A stretch of 64,000 nucleotides of DNA from Candidatus Dormiibacterota bacterium (GCA_003162415.1 PMOL01000004.1:606942-670941); one strand, 5' to 3'. Numbered from the stretch's first letter, positions 25,130 through 33,305 are shown. Program-made: numbers and translations. The notes: generated from the sequence alone by a model not told the origin.

Positions 25130-25863
25130 GACAGGAGGTGAAAAACGTTCGGCAGCCCGATGAAGACCGGGTGCATCCCCGGCTCGATCAGATGCTCGAA
25201 CGCCAGCGTTGCGGGACCGGCCGACATCGCTGACGCCACGTCGACGGCACTGTGCGTCAGCGGCGGCGGCAGCAGCACCGCGAGGGCAGCAAGCGCGTAG
25301 ATCGCGTAGCGGTACTGCTCGAGGTAGAGAAAGACGCGCGGTGCTGAGCCGAAGAGGAGCGCCCGCAGCACGGCGTAGCCGTCCAGTCCCGGCAGGGGCA
25401 GCGCGTTGAAGACGAACAGCGCGATGTTGACGAGAAATCCCTGGAGCAGCACGCCGAGGATCACGCCCTGCAGCGTGAACTGCGCGAGGATGTCGAACCC
25501 GGACGCGTCGATGCCCGATCCCTGGAGCTCCACACGCAGCGCCACGGCAAAGATCGCGGCAACCACGAGATGCGCGAGCGGCCCAACCGCGGCGACCTGC
25601 GCTCGCTGCCTGCCGGTGCGCAGATACAGCGGATCAAGCGGCACCGGACGCCCCCATCCCACCCCGGCGATGAGCAGCGCGAGGCATCCGAACGGATCGA
25701 GGTTGCGACGCGGGTCGAGAGTCATGCGTCCGTCGCGCCGCGGAGTCGGGTCGCCACAGCGGAGTGCGATTGCTGCGTGGCTGAGCTCGTGGATCACCGA
25801 TCCGAACACGAACCCTGGCAGCGTGTAGAGGATGATCGCCAGGTAGGTACCGGGGCTCGTCAC
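25126..25863 (-). CDS. Site-2 protease family (M50) intramembrane zinc metalloprotease
   Basis: 245 aa from GTG 25863, about six helices. The zinc site is HELSH at residues 25-29, with the third ligand Asp in ALPLPGLDGY (about 170). LDPFG near 55 matches the family. No PDZ or CBS domain is present, so it is the minimal Rip2/SpoIVFB-like type. These proteases cut membrane-embedded segments of regulators or signal remnants. The operon also encodes a single-pass tail-anchored protein, a possible membrane substrate, but that link is only positional. Confidence 0.85.
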   Translation of the reverse strand: MTSPGTYLAIILYTLPGFVFGSVIHELSHAAIALRCGDPTPRRDGRMTLDPRRNLDPFGCLALLIAGVGWGRPVPLDPLYLRTGRQRAQVAAVGPLAHLVVAAIFAVALRVELQGSGIDASGFDILAQFTLQGVILGVLLQGFLVNIALFVFNALPLPGLDGYAVLRALLFGSAPRVFLYLEQYRYAIYALAALAVLLPPPLTHSAVDVASAMSAGPATLAFEHLIEPGMHPVFIGLPNVFHLLS

Positions 25864-25874
25864 CCGGCGCCCGG

Positions 25875-26138
25875 CTACTCGAGCTCGACCCGCGACGGCC
25901 GCCGCGAGCGCTCTGTTCCGCTCCGTGAGCGTCTCCGTCCGCGCGACGGGGACTCGGTGGGTTCCGGCTCCTGGGTGTGATGGTCGATCACCGCCGCCAA
26001 TGCGAGCAGCAGCTCGCGTTGCGCTATCAGGAGATGTCGCTGCGCCTCGGGAGGCACGATGTCGCTGAAGGACGTGCCGAGCAGCCGCGAAGCCTCATCG
26101 ACAAGGCGTGTCACCTGCGCCCACACCGCGTCGGTCAT
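25875..26138 (-). CDS. Small helical protein with Arg/Ser-rich tail
   Basis: 87 aa. Residues 1-55 are amphipathic helix (LVDEASRLLGTSF and AQRELLLALAAVIDHH); 60-87 is a basic Arg/Ser/Pro tail (SRGRRRSRSGTERSRR). The start overlaps the stop of the ArsA-like gene by 4 bp and the stop is 11 bp before the protease start, which supports expression as a real gene. The DPQ/LLIAQRELLLA pattern recalls small partner proteins encoded beside ArsA in related genomes, but I cannot name a family. Confidence 0.6.
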   Translation of the reverse strand: MTDAVWAQVTRLVDEASRLLGTSFSDIVPPEAQRHLLIAQRELLLALAAVIDHHTQEPEPTESPSRGRRRSRSGTERSRRPSRVELE

Positions 26139-27307
26139 GGCTTGCGATCCGCGAAGGTCACCGAGAGCATCCCGTCGTCGAGCCGGCCCTTGGTGACTCG
26201 CTTGCCGTTGAGCACGCGCGGCAGCGAGATCTCACGTTTATACGGCCCGACACTGACGAACAGCTCGCCCTCACGATGCTTGATGTCCACGTCCTCCTTG
26301 CCGACGAACGGGAGGTGGAGCTGAAGCTCGTACGTGTCGCCGACCTTGCGGATGCGCTGGGGCACGGAGTGATAGAAGATCTGCGAGGGATCACGGTCGC
26401 CGTAGATCGATTCGCCCATCTCGGCGAGCGAGTCGAGCCCGACGATCTCGTGATCGAACAGCTTGGTGCGAAGAGTTGGGATGGGCGAGAACGCGGTCTC
26501 CACCATCAACGAGTAGCGCTGCTGCGCCTCCCGCCATGAGTCGAAATAGGTGTCGGTGACCTCCGGAGGCAGCACACGGTTCACCACCACGAGGTCAGTG
26601 AGGTAGTCGTAGAGGCTGAGGTAGGTGAATGCGCGCTGCGCCTCCTTGACCACCATCTTCTCGAGGTTGAGCACGATTCGCGTGGTGCACACTTTGGGAT
26701 CGCCGAGGATCTTCTTCATCCCCTCGAGGTCAAGGAGAAGGTCCTTCACATTGCTGAAGATCTCGTCGCTCGGCAGCGGGATGCTGATAAACGGCTGCAT
26801 CATCGGGCGGGCCACCTTGTTCATCATCCGGTGGATCGGGAAGATGCGGTCGAGATACCACTTTGCGACATCGGGAAACGCAAGCAGCTGCAACGTCTCC
26901 CCGGTGGGAGCGCAATCCACGATGAGGACGTCGAACTTGCCTTCGCGCTTGTGCTTCTTGATCCACATGAGGCTCGCCACCTCCTCCATGCCTGGAGGCG
27001 ATGCCATCTCCTCGGCGACGATGTCGTCGACGCCCTGGGACGCGAACAGCGACGTCAGATAGATGTGGATGCGATCCCAGTGCTCCTCGAGCTCGTGGAG
27101 CGCGTTGACCTCCTGTCCCCAGAGGTTCGGGGCAAGCTCCGTCGGGTGATCGCCGATCTCCTGGTCGACACTGTCGCCGAGGCTGTGCGCGGCGTCGGTG
27201 CTGATCACCAGCGTCTTGTAGCCGAGCCTCGCGCACTTGACCGCGGTTGCCGCCGCCACAGTGGTCTTGCCGACGCCACCCTTGCCTGTGTAGAGGATCA
27301 CTCGCAC
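26135..27307 (-). CDS. ArsA/Get3-family ATPase with C-terminal HSP20-like domain
   Basis: 390 aa. The deviant Walker A GKGGVGKT lies at 8-15 and switch I STDAAHSLGDS at 36-46. Switch II is the VDCAPTGETLQLL region near 148. The C-terminal 75 residues (about 315-390) form an alpha-crystallin-like beta domain (ELQLHLPFVGKEDVDIK). ArsA-type proteins lacking the arsenite Cys triad belong to the Get3/TRC40 side, which escorts tail-anchored membrane proteins in eukaryotes and archaea. The bacterial role is unsettled. No ars genes are nearby, and the gene just upstream encodes a C-terminal single-pass protein. Confidence 0.88.
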   Translation of the reverse strand: MRVILYTGKGGVGKTTVAAATAVKCARLGYKTLVISTDAAHSLGDSVDQEIGDHPTELAPNLWGQEVNALHELEEHWDRIHIYLTSLFASQGVDDIVAEEMASPPGMEEVASLMWIKKHKREGKFDVLIVDCAPTGETLQLLAFPDVAKWYLDRIFPIHRMMNKVARPMMQPFISIPLPSDEIFSNVKDLLLDLEGMKKILGDPKVCTTRIVLNLEKMVVKEAQRAFTYLSLYDYLTDLVVVNRVLPPEVTDTYFDSWREAQQRYSLMVETAFSPIPTLRTKLFDHEIVGLDSLAEMGESIYGDRDPSQIFYHSVPQRIRKVGDTYELQLHLPFVGKEDVDIKHREGELFVSVGPYKREISLPRVLNGKRVTKGRLDDGMLSVTFADRKP

Positions 27308-27323
27308 GCGCGTGTCTTCGTGC

Positions 27324-27821
27324 TCACGGGTTGATGCGCGTCACCACGACCGCCGCAATGAGGATGAGCACGATCATGAGCGCGGCCATGATCGCGACAC
27401 GCCGAAGGTCGCGCGGTACATAGGGAACGCGGTCGAACGGGATCGCGGCGTCGTCGCTGTCCAGCGGCAGGAACATCGCGGCGGCGCTCATCTGCCCTCT
27501 CGGCGCGCGCGGCTGCGCTGCCGGGTTGACCCGCTGCACCCGGCGGCGCGCCGAGTTCTCTGCTACCGCTGGCTGGTAGTCCTGGGTCCCGTCATCGTCG
27601 GCCGGCTCCGATTCAATTTCGAGCTCGGTACCGGGCAGTGGGAGGACGGTTTCGGGCAACAACTGGGGCTGCGCCGGTCGCGAGGCGACGGGCGCGAGAC
27701 GCTGAGACGTAGGTGTGTATGCAGCAGCCTGGCGGGCGATCGCCCCAGGCCCGGACGGCGCCGGCGTCCCGGGGCGGCGCGTCGCCGCGCGTTGCTTCTG
27801 CTTGCGGGTCTTCTTGGCCAT
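27324..27821 (-). CDS. Tail-anchored single-pass membrane protein of unknown function
   Basis: 165 aa. The N-terminus is strongly basic (MAKKTRKQKQRAATRR). About 20-135 is disordered, Pro/Ala/Gln-rich, with an acidic patch near 70-80. The only hydrophobic segment is the last 26 residues, VAIMAALMIVLILIAAVVV, leaving about five residues beyond it. There is no signal peptide, so the topology is that of a C-tail-anchored protein. It starts the operon and lies 16 bp before the ArsA/Get3-like gene. Residues RDLRRVA just before the helix give the positive-inside flank. Confidence 0.7.
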   Translation of the reverse strand: MAKKTRKQKQRAATRRPGTPAPSGPGAIARQAAAYTPTSQRLAPVASRPAQPQLLPETVLPLPGTELEIESEPADDDGTQDYQPAVAENSARRRVQRVNPAAQPRAPRGQMSAAAMFLPLDSDDAAIPFDRVPYVPRDLRRVAIMAALMIVLILIAAVVVTRINP

Positions 27822-28179
27822 GAACTCTTCGAAGCGTATCAGGGGGTGTGGGCCCGACCCGACGTCGAAAGCCCCAAGTGGATCGACCTCAGAGCGTGGA
27901 GCTGGAGCGGGCAGCGGGCATCCGGATGAGAGCGGCCCACGATTGGAGGTATGGCCTGAGCGATGGGAGAGCCCGGCGCCCGCTGCCCGACGAGCCGAAA
28001 ACGTAAGGGGTGCAGCCCTACATCTTGTGGCCTGGGCGGAACGCTAGCACATCATGCGGGGGTATTCAACCTTCAGAACCTCGCCCTCGAAGGGGTCATC
28101 AGCGGCGCGCTGGCGGCACCCTTGTTCTTCATTACGGACCACCGGCGCAGGAGCCGACCCAAGCCCCTCTGACGCACCG
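27822..28179. other. 358-bp region without a convincing gene; contains a 12-bp inverted repeat
   Basis: Between the tail-anchored protein start and the end of the MarR frame no frame shows a recognisable product. CGGGCAGCGGGC at 27908-27919 and GCCCGCTGCCCG at 27978-27989 are perfect inverted repeats with a 58-nt spacer. The minus-strand promoter of the eight-gene operon must lie in its left part. Around 28080-28170 a plus-strand frame has a short hydrophobic stretch, but I do not call it. Confidence 0.45.
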
Positions 28180-28911
28180 TCAGGGAAATGGCTGCGCCGA
28201 CGCCGCCTCCTCACGCTCCGCCACCGTTGCCCCCAGCCTGACCAACCGTCCGGGGGCAGCATCTTCCATGGGCGGCCCTGGAGCGTCTACGATCGGGACA
28301 ACATGGTTGAAATCGCCCACGCGTGGGTCTTGATCCCCTACGTCGCCGTGCTCGGCGGCCTTGGCTGGCTTGCCCTTCGCGGGATCGCCCGCTTCCACAG
28401 CTGGCTGCACCGACGACCCTAGGACCGTGCGAGGGGGGCCTAGTCGTCGCTGTCGACGCCGTGACCCCAGTGCAGTCAGCGAGGCGATGCATGCAGTGAG
28501 CAGGCGCCGCATCTGAGCTTGTTCGCTGACATCCAGATTGGCCAGCATGTCTTGCTCGACGCGGCGAACCGCGGCGCTGGCCACCTTAAGCTGGCGGCGC
28601 CCGCGGGCGGTCAGCTCGGTCGGCAGGGCCCTGCCGACGGGTGCCTGTGCCGGGCGGACAACGAGCCCTTGGCGTTCGAGGGCCTGCACGAGCGCATTCA
28701 TCGACTGCCGGGTGACGAAGGCGCCGCGGGCAAGCTCGGAGTTGGACAGACCCGGTCGCTGGGCAAGCAGCTCCAGGCAGGCGTAGTGGGTGATCGTCAT
28801 GCCAAGCGGCTTCAGCACGGCCTCCAGGGCAGAGTGCAGGGCGCTCGCGGCCGACTTCAGCATGTACCCCAGCGATGTGTCCAGCTCGACTCCGGGCTCG
28901 CCTTGACTCAT
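28180..28911 (-). CDS. MarR-family transcriptional regulator (C-terminal extension doubtful)
   Basis: Residues 1-150 are a complete MarR winged-helix protein: helix 1-2 dimer part (MLKSAASALHSALEAVLKPLG), recognition helix region SELARGAFVTRQSMNALVQALE, wing GRALPTELTARGRR and the C-terminal dimer helix. MarR proteins usually end here. The frame continues about 90 residues with Pro/Ala/Gly-rich sequence antisense to a small hydrophobic frame (28303-28422). In the +1 frame a stop occurs near 28435 (ending V-D-S-D-D), so a sequence error or recent frameshift may have lengthened it. The start codon overlaps one of two palindromes shared with the divergent VOC gene, implying autoregulation. Confidence 0.75.
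   Translation of the reverse strand: MSQGEPGVELDTSLGYMLKSAASALHSALEAVLKPLGMTITHYACLELLAQRPGLSNSELARGAFVTRQSMNALVQALERQGLVVRPAQAPVGRALPTELTARGRRQLKVASAAVRRVEQDMLANLDVSEQAQMRRLLTACIASLTALGSRRRQRRLGPPRTVLGSSVQPAVEAGDPAKGKPAKAAEHGDVGDQDPRVGDFNHVVPIVDAPGPPMEDAAPGRLVRLGATVAEREEAASAQPFP
28303..28422 (+). CDS. Possible 39-aa single-pass membrane peptide
   Basis: ATG 28303 to TAG 28420-28422. The sequence has one transmembrane helix (VLIPYVAVLGGLGWLALRG) and a basic end (RFHSWLHRRP). A GGGA lies shortly upstream, and codon third positions are mostly G or C, better than in the antisense MarR extension. It is antisense to the doubtful part of the MarR frame. No family known. Confidence 0.4.
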   Translation: MVEIAHAWVLIPYVAVLGGLGWLALRGIARFHSWLHRRP

Positions 28912-28927
28912 GTCAGTAGTCTGACAT
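28910..28927. promoter_or_regulatory. Palindromic operator 1 (MarR/VOC divergent promoter)
   Basis: ATGTCAG TAGT CTGACAT is a perfect inverted repeat of 7-bp arms with a 4-bp spacer. It overlaps the MarR start codon (28911-28909), a usual position for MarR self-repression. Confidence 0.7.
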
Positions 28928-28939
28928 ACACTGGTGGTG

Positions 28940-28955
28940 TGTCAGAAGACTGACA
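28940..28955. promoter_or_regulatory. Palindromic operator 2 (MarR/VOC divergent promoter)
   Basis: TGTCAG AAGA CTGACA repeats operator 1 with the same arm core GTCAG/CTGAC and spacer length. The two centres are about 29 bp apart. It lies 21 bp before the VOC start and would block its promoter when bound. Confidence 0.7.
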
Positions 28956-28976
28956 TACCATGAGGAGGCAGGAATC

Positions 28977-29345
28977 GTGGCCGTCACCGGACCCGACTTC
29001 ATTTCACTGCAGGTGCGCGACCTGGAGCGTTCCGCCGCTTTCTACGAGCAGTACCTGGGGCTGAAGCGCTCCGACGCAGGACCGCCGCACGCCGTCGTGT
29101 TCGACACCAAGCCGATCACGTTCGCCGTCCGCGACGTCGCCGCGGGCGTCGACCTGGACGCGATCGCGCAGCCGGGGCAGGGAATGGCGCTGTGGCTGCA
29201 CGCCCCCGACGCGCAGGACATCCACGACGCCCTCGCCGCCGCCGGCACGACGATCATCTCAGCGCCCGTCGACGGGCCGTTCGGCCGCACTTTCACGTTC
29301 GCGGACCCCGACGGCTACCAGGTGACCCTCCACGACCGCGGCTGA
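28977..29345 (+). CDS. VOC-family (glyoxalase/bleomycin-resistance fold) protein
   Basis: 122 aa from GTG 28977 with AGGAGG a few bases upstream. Two beta-alpha-beta-beta-beta modules are visible: FISLQVRDLERSAAFYEQYLGL and AQDIHDALAAAGTTII with the closing FGRTFTFADPDGYQVTLHD. Members include metal-dependent lyases, dioxygenases and drug-binding resistance proteins. The first-strand metal His is replaced by Gln (SLQV), so a binding rather than glyoxalase I role is possible. Control by the divergent MarR suggests it answers a small toxic compound. Confidence 0.82.
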   Translation: MAVTGPDFISLQVRDLERSAAFYEQYLGLKRSDAGPPHAVVFDTKPITFAVRDVAAGVDLDAIAQPGQGMALWLHAPDAQDIHDALAAAGTTIISAPVDGPFGRTFTFADPDGYQVTLHDRG

Positions 29346-29378
29346 GCCGGCCGCCCGGGTGCGGCAAATCGGCTCCGT

Positions 29379-30113
29379 TTAAGAAGGCATCTCGAGAGCC
29401 CGCATGAACCCCGCCGCAAGCGCATCGACCAGCTCCTCGCGACTCACGTCGCGGCCAAGAAGCTCACGCACGCCGACCCCGCCGAGCGTGAGAATCGGCG
29501 CCCCACGCAGGTAAGCCGCCGCTCGAGGCGATTCCAACAACACCGAACCGTGCTGCAGCAGAGCGCCGGCGCGCCGAGCCTGGGCGCTGCCGACCAGCTT
29601 TCGGCCCTGCTCGTCGAGCAGTTCGTGGGCGGCAGGTCGGGCGAAGCAGTCCGCCACGGACGCGCCCTCGCGTGCGTCGCGCCGGAGATCGGCGGGCAGC
29701 GCGCGTGGCATGGTGCGCACCCCGAGCACCTCCAGTCCGCCGGCGACCGCCTCGTGAATCCGCGCGCAGGACTCCAGGACCCGTCCACCGAAGACAGGGT
29801 CGATCGACCGGCACACCACCGAGTAGGTCACCTCCTGGTCGTGGAGCACCGCGCGGCCGCCGCTTGGGCGCCGCACCACATCGACCCCGTCGCGAGTGCA
29901 GGCGGCGACGTCGACGTCGTCGATCGGCTGCATCCGACCGAGACTCAGACAGGCCGGCTCGAACCCGTAGAGGCGCACCGCGCCCGGAATCTCGCCCCGC
30001 GCGCATGCGTCGAGCAGCTCCAGGTCGCGACGCATGTTTTCCACACCCGGTGCCGGCGCGTCGATGATGAGTTGGAGCCGCTGCTCGGTCGCGGCGCCGG
30101 CCCCGTCAGACAT
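29379..30113 (-). CDS. Lipoate-protein ligase A-like (LplA/LipM family) protein
   Basis: 244 aa from ATG 30113, which overlaps the ychF stop by 8 bp; the longer open frame is antisense noise. The biotin/lipoate transferase fold shows RRPSGGRAVLH (substrate-binding loop, about 80-90), VTYSVV, and the catalytic Lys in GRKLVGSAQ followed by LLQHGSVLL. It attaches lipoate or octanoate to E2 or GcvH lipoyl domains. No E2 genes are nearby, so ligase versus octanoyl transferase cannot be decided. Last gene of the threonine/ychF transcript. Confidence 0.85.
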   Translation of the reverse strand: MSDGAGAATEQRLQLIIDAPAPGVENMRRDLELLDACARGEIPGAVRLYGFEPACLSLGRMQPIDDVDVAACTRDGVDVVRRPSGGRAVLHDQEVTYSVVCRSIDPVFGGRVLESCARIHEAVAGGLEVLGVRTMPRALPADLRRDAREGASVADCFARPAAHELLDEQGRKLVGSAQARRAGALLQHGSVLLESPRAAAYLRGAPILTLGGVGVRELLGRDVSREELVDALAAGFMRALEMPS

Positions 30114-31194
30114 TGAATCGCACATGGATAACGTCGCCGTCGCGCATGACGTAGTCGCGACCTTCGAGCCGCTGCTTGCCACGCTCACGCAGCACCGCAT
30201 ACGAGCCGGCGTCGAGCAACTCCTCGGCATCAGCCACCTCGGCTCGGATGAAACCGCGCGCGATGTCGGTGTGAATGCTCGCCGCGGCGTCGAGCGCGGT
30301 CTCGCCCTCGCGGAGGTTCCAGGCGCGCACCTCGGTCTCGCCCGCGGTGAAGAACGTGATCAGCCGGAGCAATCCATATGCGCTGCGCGCTACCCGGTAC
30401 AGCCCCGGCTCTTCGAGATCAAGATCGTGGAGAAACGAGGCGCGGTCTGCGGCATCGAGCTCGGCGATGTCGTTCTCGATACGCGCAGACACGGCGATAG
30501 CATCGCCTCCCGCGAGCCGGGCGCGCTGCACGATCTCGTCAAGCACGGGCTCCCCCGCCAACGACTCCTCCACATTGACAACCACCATGAGCGGCTTGCC
30601 GGTGAGCAACCAGAACTCGCGGAGCATCGACTGCTCCTCTGCAGTCAGCGTCATCGTCCGCACCGGCCGGCCCTGGTCGAGGTGCTCCTGGACACCACGC
30701 AGGAGCGCGATCAACTCGGGCTCCTTCTCCTTCTGCAGGCGCGCGCTCTTCTCAGTGCGCTCCAAACGTTTGGTGACGGTCTCGAGGTCGGCGAGCTGGA
30801 GCTCGAGCTCGAGCACGTCGATGTCGCGAACCGGGTCCACGCCACCCTCGACGTGCGTGACGTCGGGATCCTCGAATGCGCGAACCACGAGCGCTGTCGC
30901 ATCAGCCTCACGGATGTGTCCGAGGAAGCGGTTGCCCAGCCCTTCGCCACGGCTCGCGCCGCGCACAAGCCCGGCGATGTCGGTGAACGTGACGGTGGCA
31001 GGGATCACCTTGGGGGGCTGGAAGAGCGCGGCAAGCCGGTCGAGGCGCGTGTCGGGGACGGGCACGACGCCAGTGTTCGGTTCGATGGTGGTGAACGGGT
31101 AGTTGCCGACCGCAGCGCCGGCCTGGGTCATCGCGTTGAAGAGCGTCGACTTCCCGGCATTTGGCAGTCCGACGATGCCGACACTGAGACTCAA
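30106..31194 (-). CDS. ychF: Ribosome-binding ATPase YchF (OLA1)
   Basis: 362 aa. P-loop GLPNAGKSTLFNAMTQ at about 8-23, switch TIEPNTGVVPVPD, and FTDIAGLVRGASRGEGLGN (the G3 with DIAGL, split for length). The ATP-specifying motif NVEESL replaces the GTPase NKxD (NxxE). A coiled coil is inserted at about 125-175, and the C-terminal TGS domain has RAWNLREGETALDAA. It binds the ribosome and modulates leaderless mRNA translation and stress responses. Its ATG overlaps the aspartokinase stop by 4 bp. Confidence 0.95.
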   Translation of the reverse strand: MSLSVGIVGLPNAGKSTLFNAMTQAGAAVGNYPFTTIEPNTGVVPVPDTRLDRLAALFQPPKVIPATVTFTDIAGLVRGASRGEGLGNRFLGHIREADATALVVRAFEDPDVTHVEGGVDPVRDIDVLELELQLADLETVTKRLERTEKSARLQKEKEPELIALLRGVQEHLDQGRPVRTMTLTAEEQSMLREFWLLTGKPLMVVVNVEESLAGEPVLDEIVQRARLAGGDAIAVSARIENDIAELDAADRASFLHDLDLEEPGLYRVARSAYGLLRLITFFTAGETEVRAWNLREGETALDAAASIHTDIARGFIRAEVADAEELLDAGSYAVLRERGKQRLEGRDYVMRDGDVIHVRFNV

Positions 31195-32408
31195 ATCCTT
31201 TCCAGTTCGAACGCTGTATGCAGGGCACGCACGGCATCGCGGACTCGCGGACGATCGATGATGCAGGTCACGTGGATCTCGCCGGTGGCAATCATCTGGA
31301 TGTTGATCTCCGCGTCGGCGAGCGCGCGGAAGATCTTCGCGTAGATCCCGGGCGTTCCCCTGAGCCCGCTGCCGATGACCGTCACCTTGGCGATGCCGGC
31401 GGTGGCCGTGTACCCCTGCGCCTGCACGCTCTTCGCCACCGACGGGAGCATGCGACGAGCCTTGGGAAGGTGCGACTCGGCGATGGTGAAGCTGAGGTCG
31501 GTGGTGCCGTCGTGGCTCACGTTCTGAAGGACGGTGTCGATGTCGATGCCCGCATCGCCGAAGGGACCGAAGACCGCCGCGGCAACGCCCGGCTTGTCAG
31601 GCACGCGAAGGATGGTCACCTTCGCGACATCGGTCTCGTGCGCGATGGCGCGCACCTTCTGGCGAATCTCCATCTTGTCCTGTCTCGCGATGATTGTCCC
31701 CGGTTCGTTGTCGAACGTGGATCGGACGCGTATCTCCATCGAATAGGCCTCGCCGATCTCGACGGCGCGCGGATGCATCACCCGAGCGCCTGCCGAGGCA
31801 AGCTCGAGCATCTCGTCGTAATCGATGGCGGCGATCACCCGGGCGTTGGGAACGATCCGCGGGTCCGCGGTGTGCACGCCGGGGACGTCGGTGAAGATCT
31901 CGCAGTGATCGGCGCGGATTGCCACCGCAAGCGCGACCGCGGTCGTATCCGACCCGCCGCGCCCGAGGGTGGTGACGTCCATGTCCTCGGTCGCGCCCTG
32001 GAACCCCGCGACCACCACCACGTTGCCGCGCTCGAGCTCGTCGAGCACTCGCTGAGGAACGATGTCGACGATGCGCGCGGTGCGGTGCGCGCTGCTGGTG
32101 CGGATGCCCGCCTGGGCGCCCGTGAGAGAGATGGCGGGCGTGCCGGCGGCATGAAGGGCCATCGCCAGCAGCGGCGCCGTGATCGTCTCCCCGCTGCTCA
32201 GCAGCATGTCCATCTCACGTGACGGCGGGTCGCCGGTGATGCGGTGGGCAAGTGCGATCAGCTCGTCGGTGGTGTCGCCCATGGCGCTGACCACCACCAC
32301 GACCTCGCTCCCGGCGCCCAGCGATTCGCGGATGCGGCGCGCGACCCGGCGCAGCTTCATCGGCGTGGCGACACTCGATCCCCCGTATTTCTGAACCACC
32401 CGGGTCAC
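31191..32408 (-). CDS. Aspartate kinase
   Basis: 405 aa from GTG 32408, overlapping the thrB stop (GTGA). VVQKYGGSSVATPM at the start is the aspartokinase signature. GRGGSDTTAVALA and DVPGVHTADPRIVPNA form the kinase domain. Two ACT domains at about 265-400 (DKPGVAAAVFGPFGDAGIDID and GTPGIYAKIFRALADAEINI, each shown in part) bind lysine or threonine for feedback control. It phosphorylates L-aspartate, the first step toward Thr, Met, Lys and DAP. Placed last of the Thr genes. Confidence 0.93.
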   Translation of the reverse strand: MTRVVQKYGGSSVATPMKLRRVARRIRESLGAGSEVVVVVSAMGDTTDELIALAHRITGDPPSREMDMLLSSGETITAPLLAMALHAAGTPAISLTGAQAGIRTSSAHRTARIVDIVPQRVLDELERGNVVVVAGFQGATEDMDVTTLGRGGSDTTAVALAVAIRADHCEIFTDVPGVHTADPRIVPNARVIAAIDYDEMLELASAGARVMHPRAVEIGEAYSMEIRVRSTFDNEPGTIIARQDKMEIRQKVRAIAHETDVAKVTILRVPDKPGVAAAVFGPFGDAGIDIDTVLQNVSHDGTTDLSFTIAESHLPKARRMLPSVAKSVQAQGYTATAGIAKVTVIGSGLRGTPGIYAKIFRALADAEINIQMIATGEIHVTCIIDRPRVRDAVRALHTAFELERI

Positions 32409-33301
32409 GGCACGACATCCACGCGGGTCCCGTAGTTGCGCGGCGGGAGGACCATCGTCTGTCCGGCCACCCCTGCGTCCGCTGCGGCGCCAGCCATCGC
32501 CGCGACGATCGGCTCGGGCGCGAGCGGCGTCAGCGCGATCACCGATGGTCCGGCGCCCGCCAGCGCAGCGCCAGACGCACCGGCCTCGTTCGCGGCATCG
32601 ACGATCTCCTGAGCCCCGGCCATGAGCGCAAACCTCGCGTCCTGGTGCCATCGATCCTGCATCGCGATGCGGAGCCCGGCCTGATCGCCGATCGCGAGCG
32701 CCCGGACCAGGAGTGCGCACCGGCTCGCGTTGAAGATCGCGTCGGCACGGCTGAAGGTGGTGGGGACCACCTGACGCGCCTCATGAGTCGTGAACGGAAG
32801 GTCGGGTATGAAGAGCACCGCGCGGAGCTCGTCGGAAACCGCCATCTGCACGGCCGGCACACCCGGCGCGCAGATGGCGAGGCCACCGAGCAATGCGGCC
32901 GCGGCATTGTCGCGGTGGCCCTCGATCGCGGCAGCGCGCTCGAGCACCGCGTCCTCGTCCCACGGCGCCTGGTGCAGTGCGGTTGCCACGAGGATGCCGG
33001 CGAGGGCCGCGGCGGCGCTCGATCCCATGCCGCGCCCGATCGGGATCCGGTTCACGCACGCGAAGTGCACGCCCGCGGCCGGAATGCCGAGCTCGGCACA
33101 TGACTTCGTATAGGCAATCGTAACCAGGTTGTGCTCCGGGTCATTGAGCGCCGCGGGTGCATCCGGCCCCGCGTCGACGCTCAACGGACCGGGTCGCTGC
33201 TCGGCGCGGATGTCGTTCTGGAGCTGGAGTGCCATAGCCAGGATGTCGAACCCCGGGCCGAGGTTGGCGACGCTTGCCGGCACGGCCACCCTGACACGCA
33301 C
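32405..33301 (-). CDS. thrB: Homoserine kinase
   Basis: 298 aa GHMP kinase from GTG 33301; a GAGGT lies about 10 nt upstream within the thrC end. VAVPASVANLGPGFDILAMAL is the N-terminal family signature, PIGRGMGSSAAAALAG the phosphate loop, and ALAGAGPSVIAL the C-terminal Gly-rich motif. It phosphorylates L-homoserine with ATP, giving the substrate of threonine synthase. The open frame extends to 33379 but overlaps thrC. It is separated from thrC by 4 bp and overlaps the aspartokinase start. Confidence 0.92.
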   Translation of the reverse strand: MRVRVAVPASVANLGPGFDILAMALQLQNDIRAEQRPGPLSVDAGPDAPAALNDPEHNLVTIAYTKSCAELGIPAAGVHFACVNRIPIGRGMGSSAAAALAGILVATALHQAPWDEDAVLERAAAIEGHRDNAAAALLGGLAICAPGVPAVQMAVSDELRAVLFIPDLPFTTHEARQVVPTTFSRADAIFNASRCALLVRALAIGDQAGLRIAMQDRWHQDARFALMAGAQEIVDAANEAGASGAALAGAGPSVIALTPLAPEPIVAAMAGAAADAGVAGQTMVLPPRNYGTRVDVVP

Positions 33302-33305
33302 CTGC

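Noticed and set aside
27963..28172. 69-aa plus-strand frame in the intergenic region
   Set aside because: Short hydrophobic stretch only, with no ribosome binding site and poor codon pattern.
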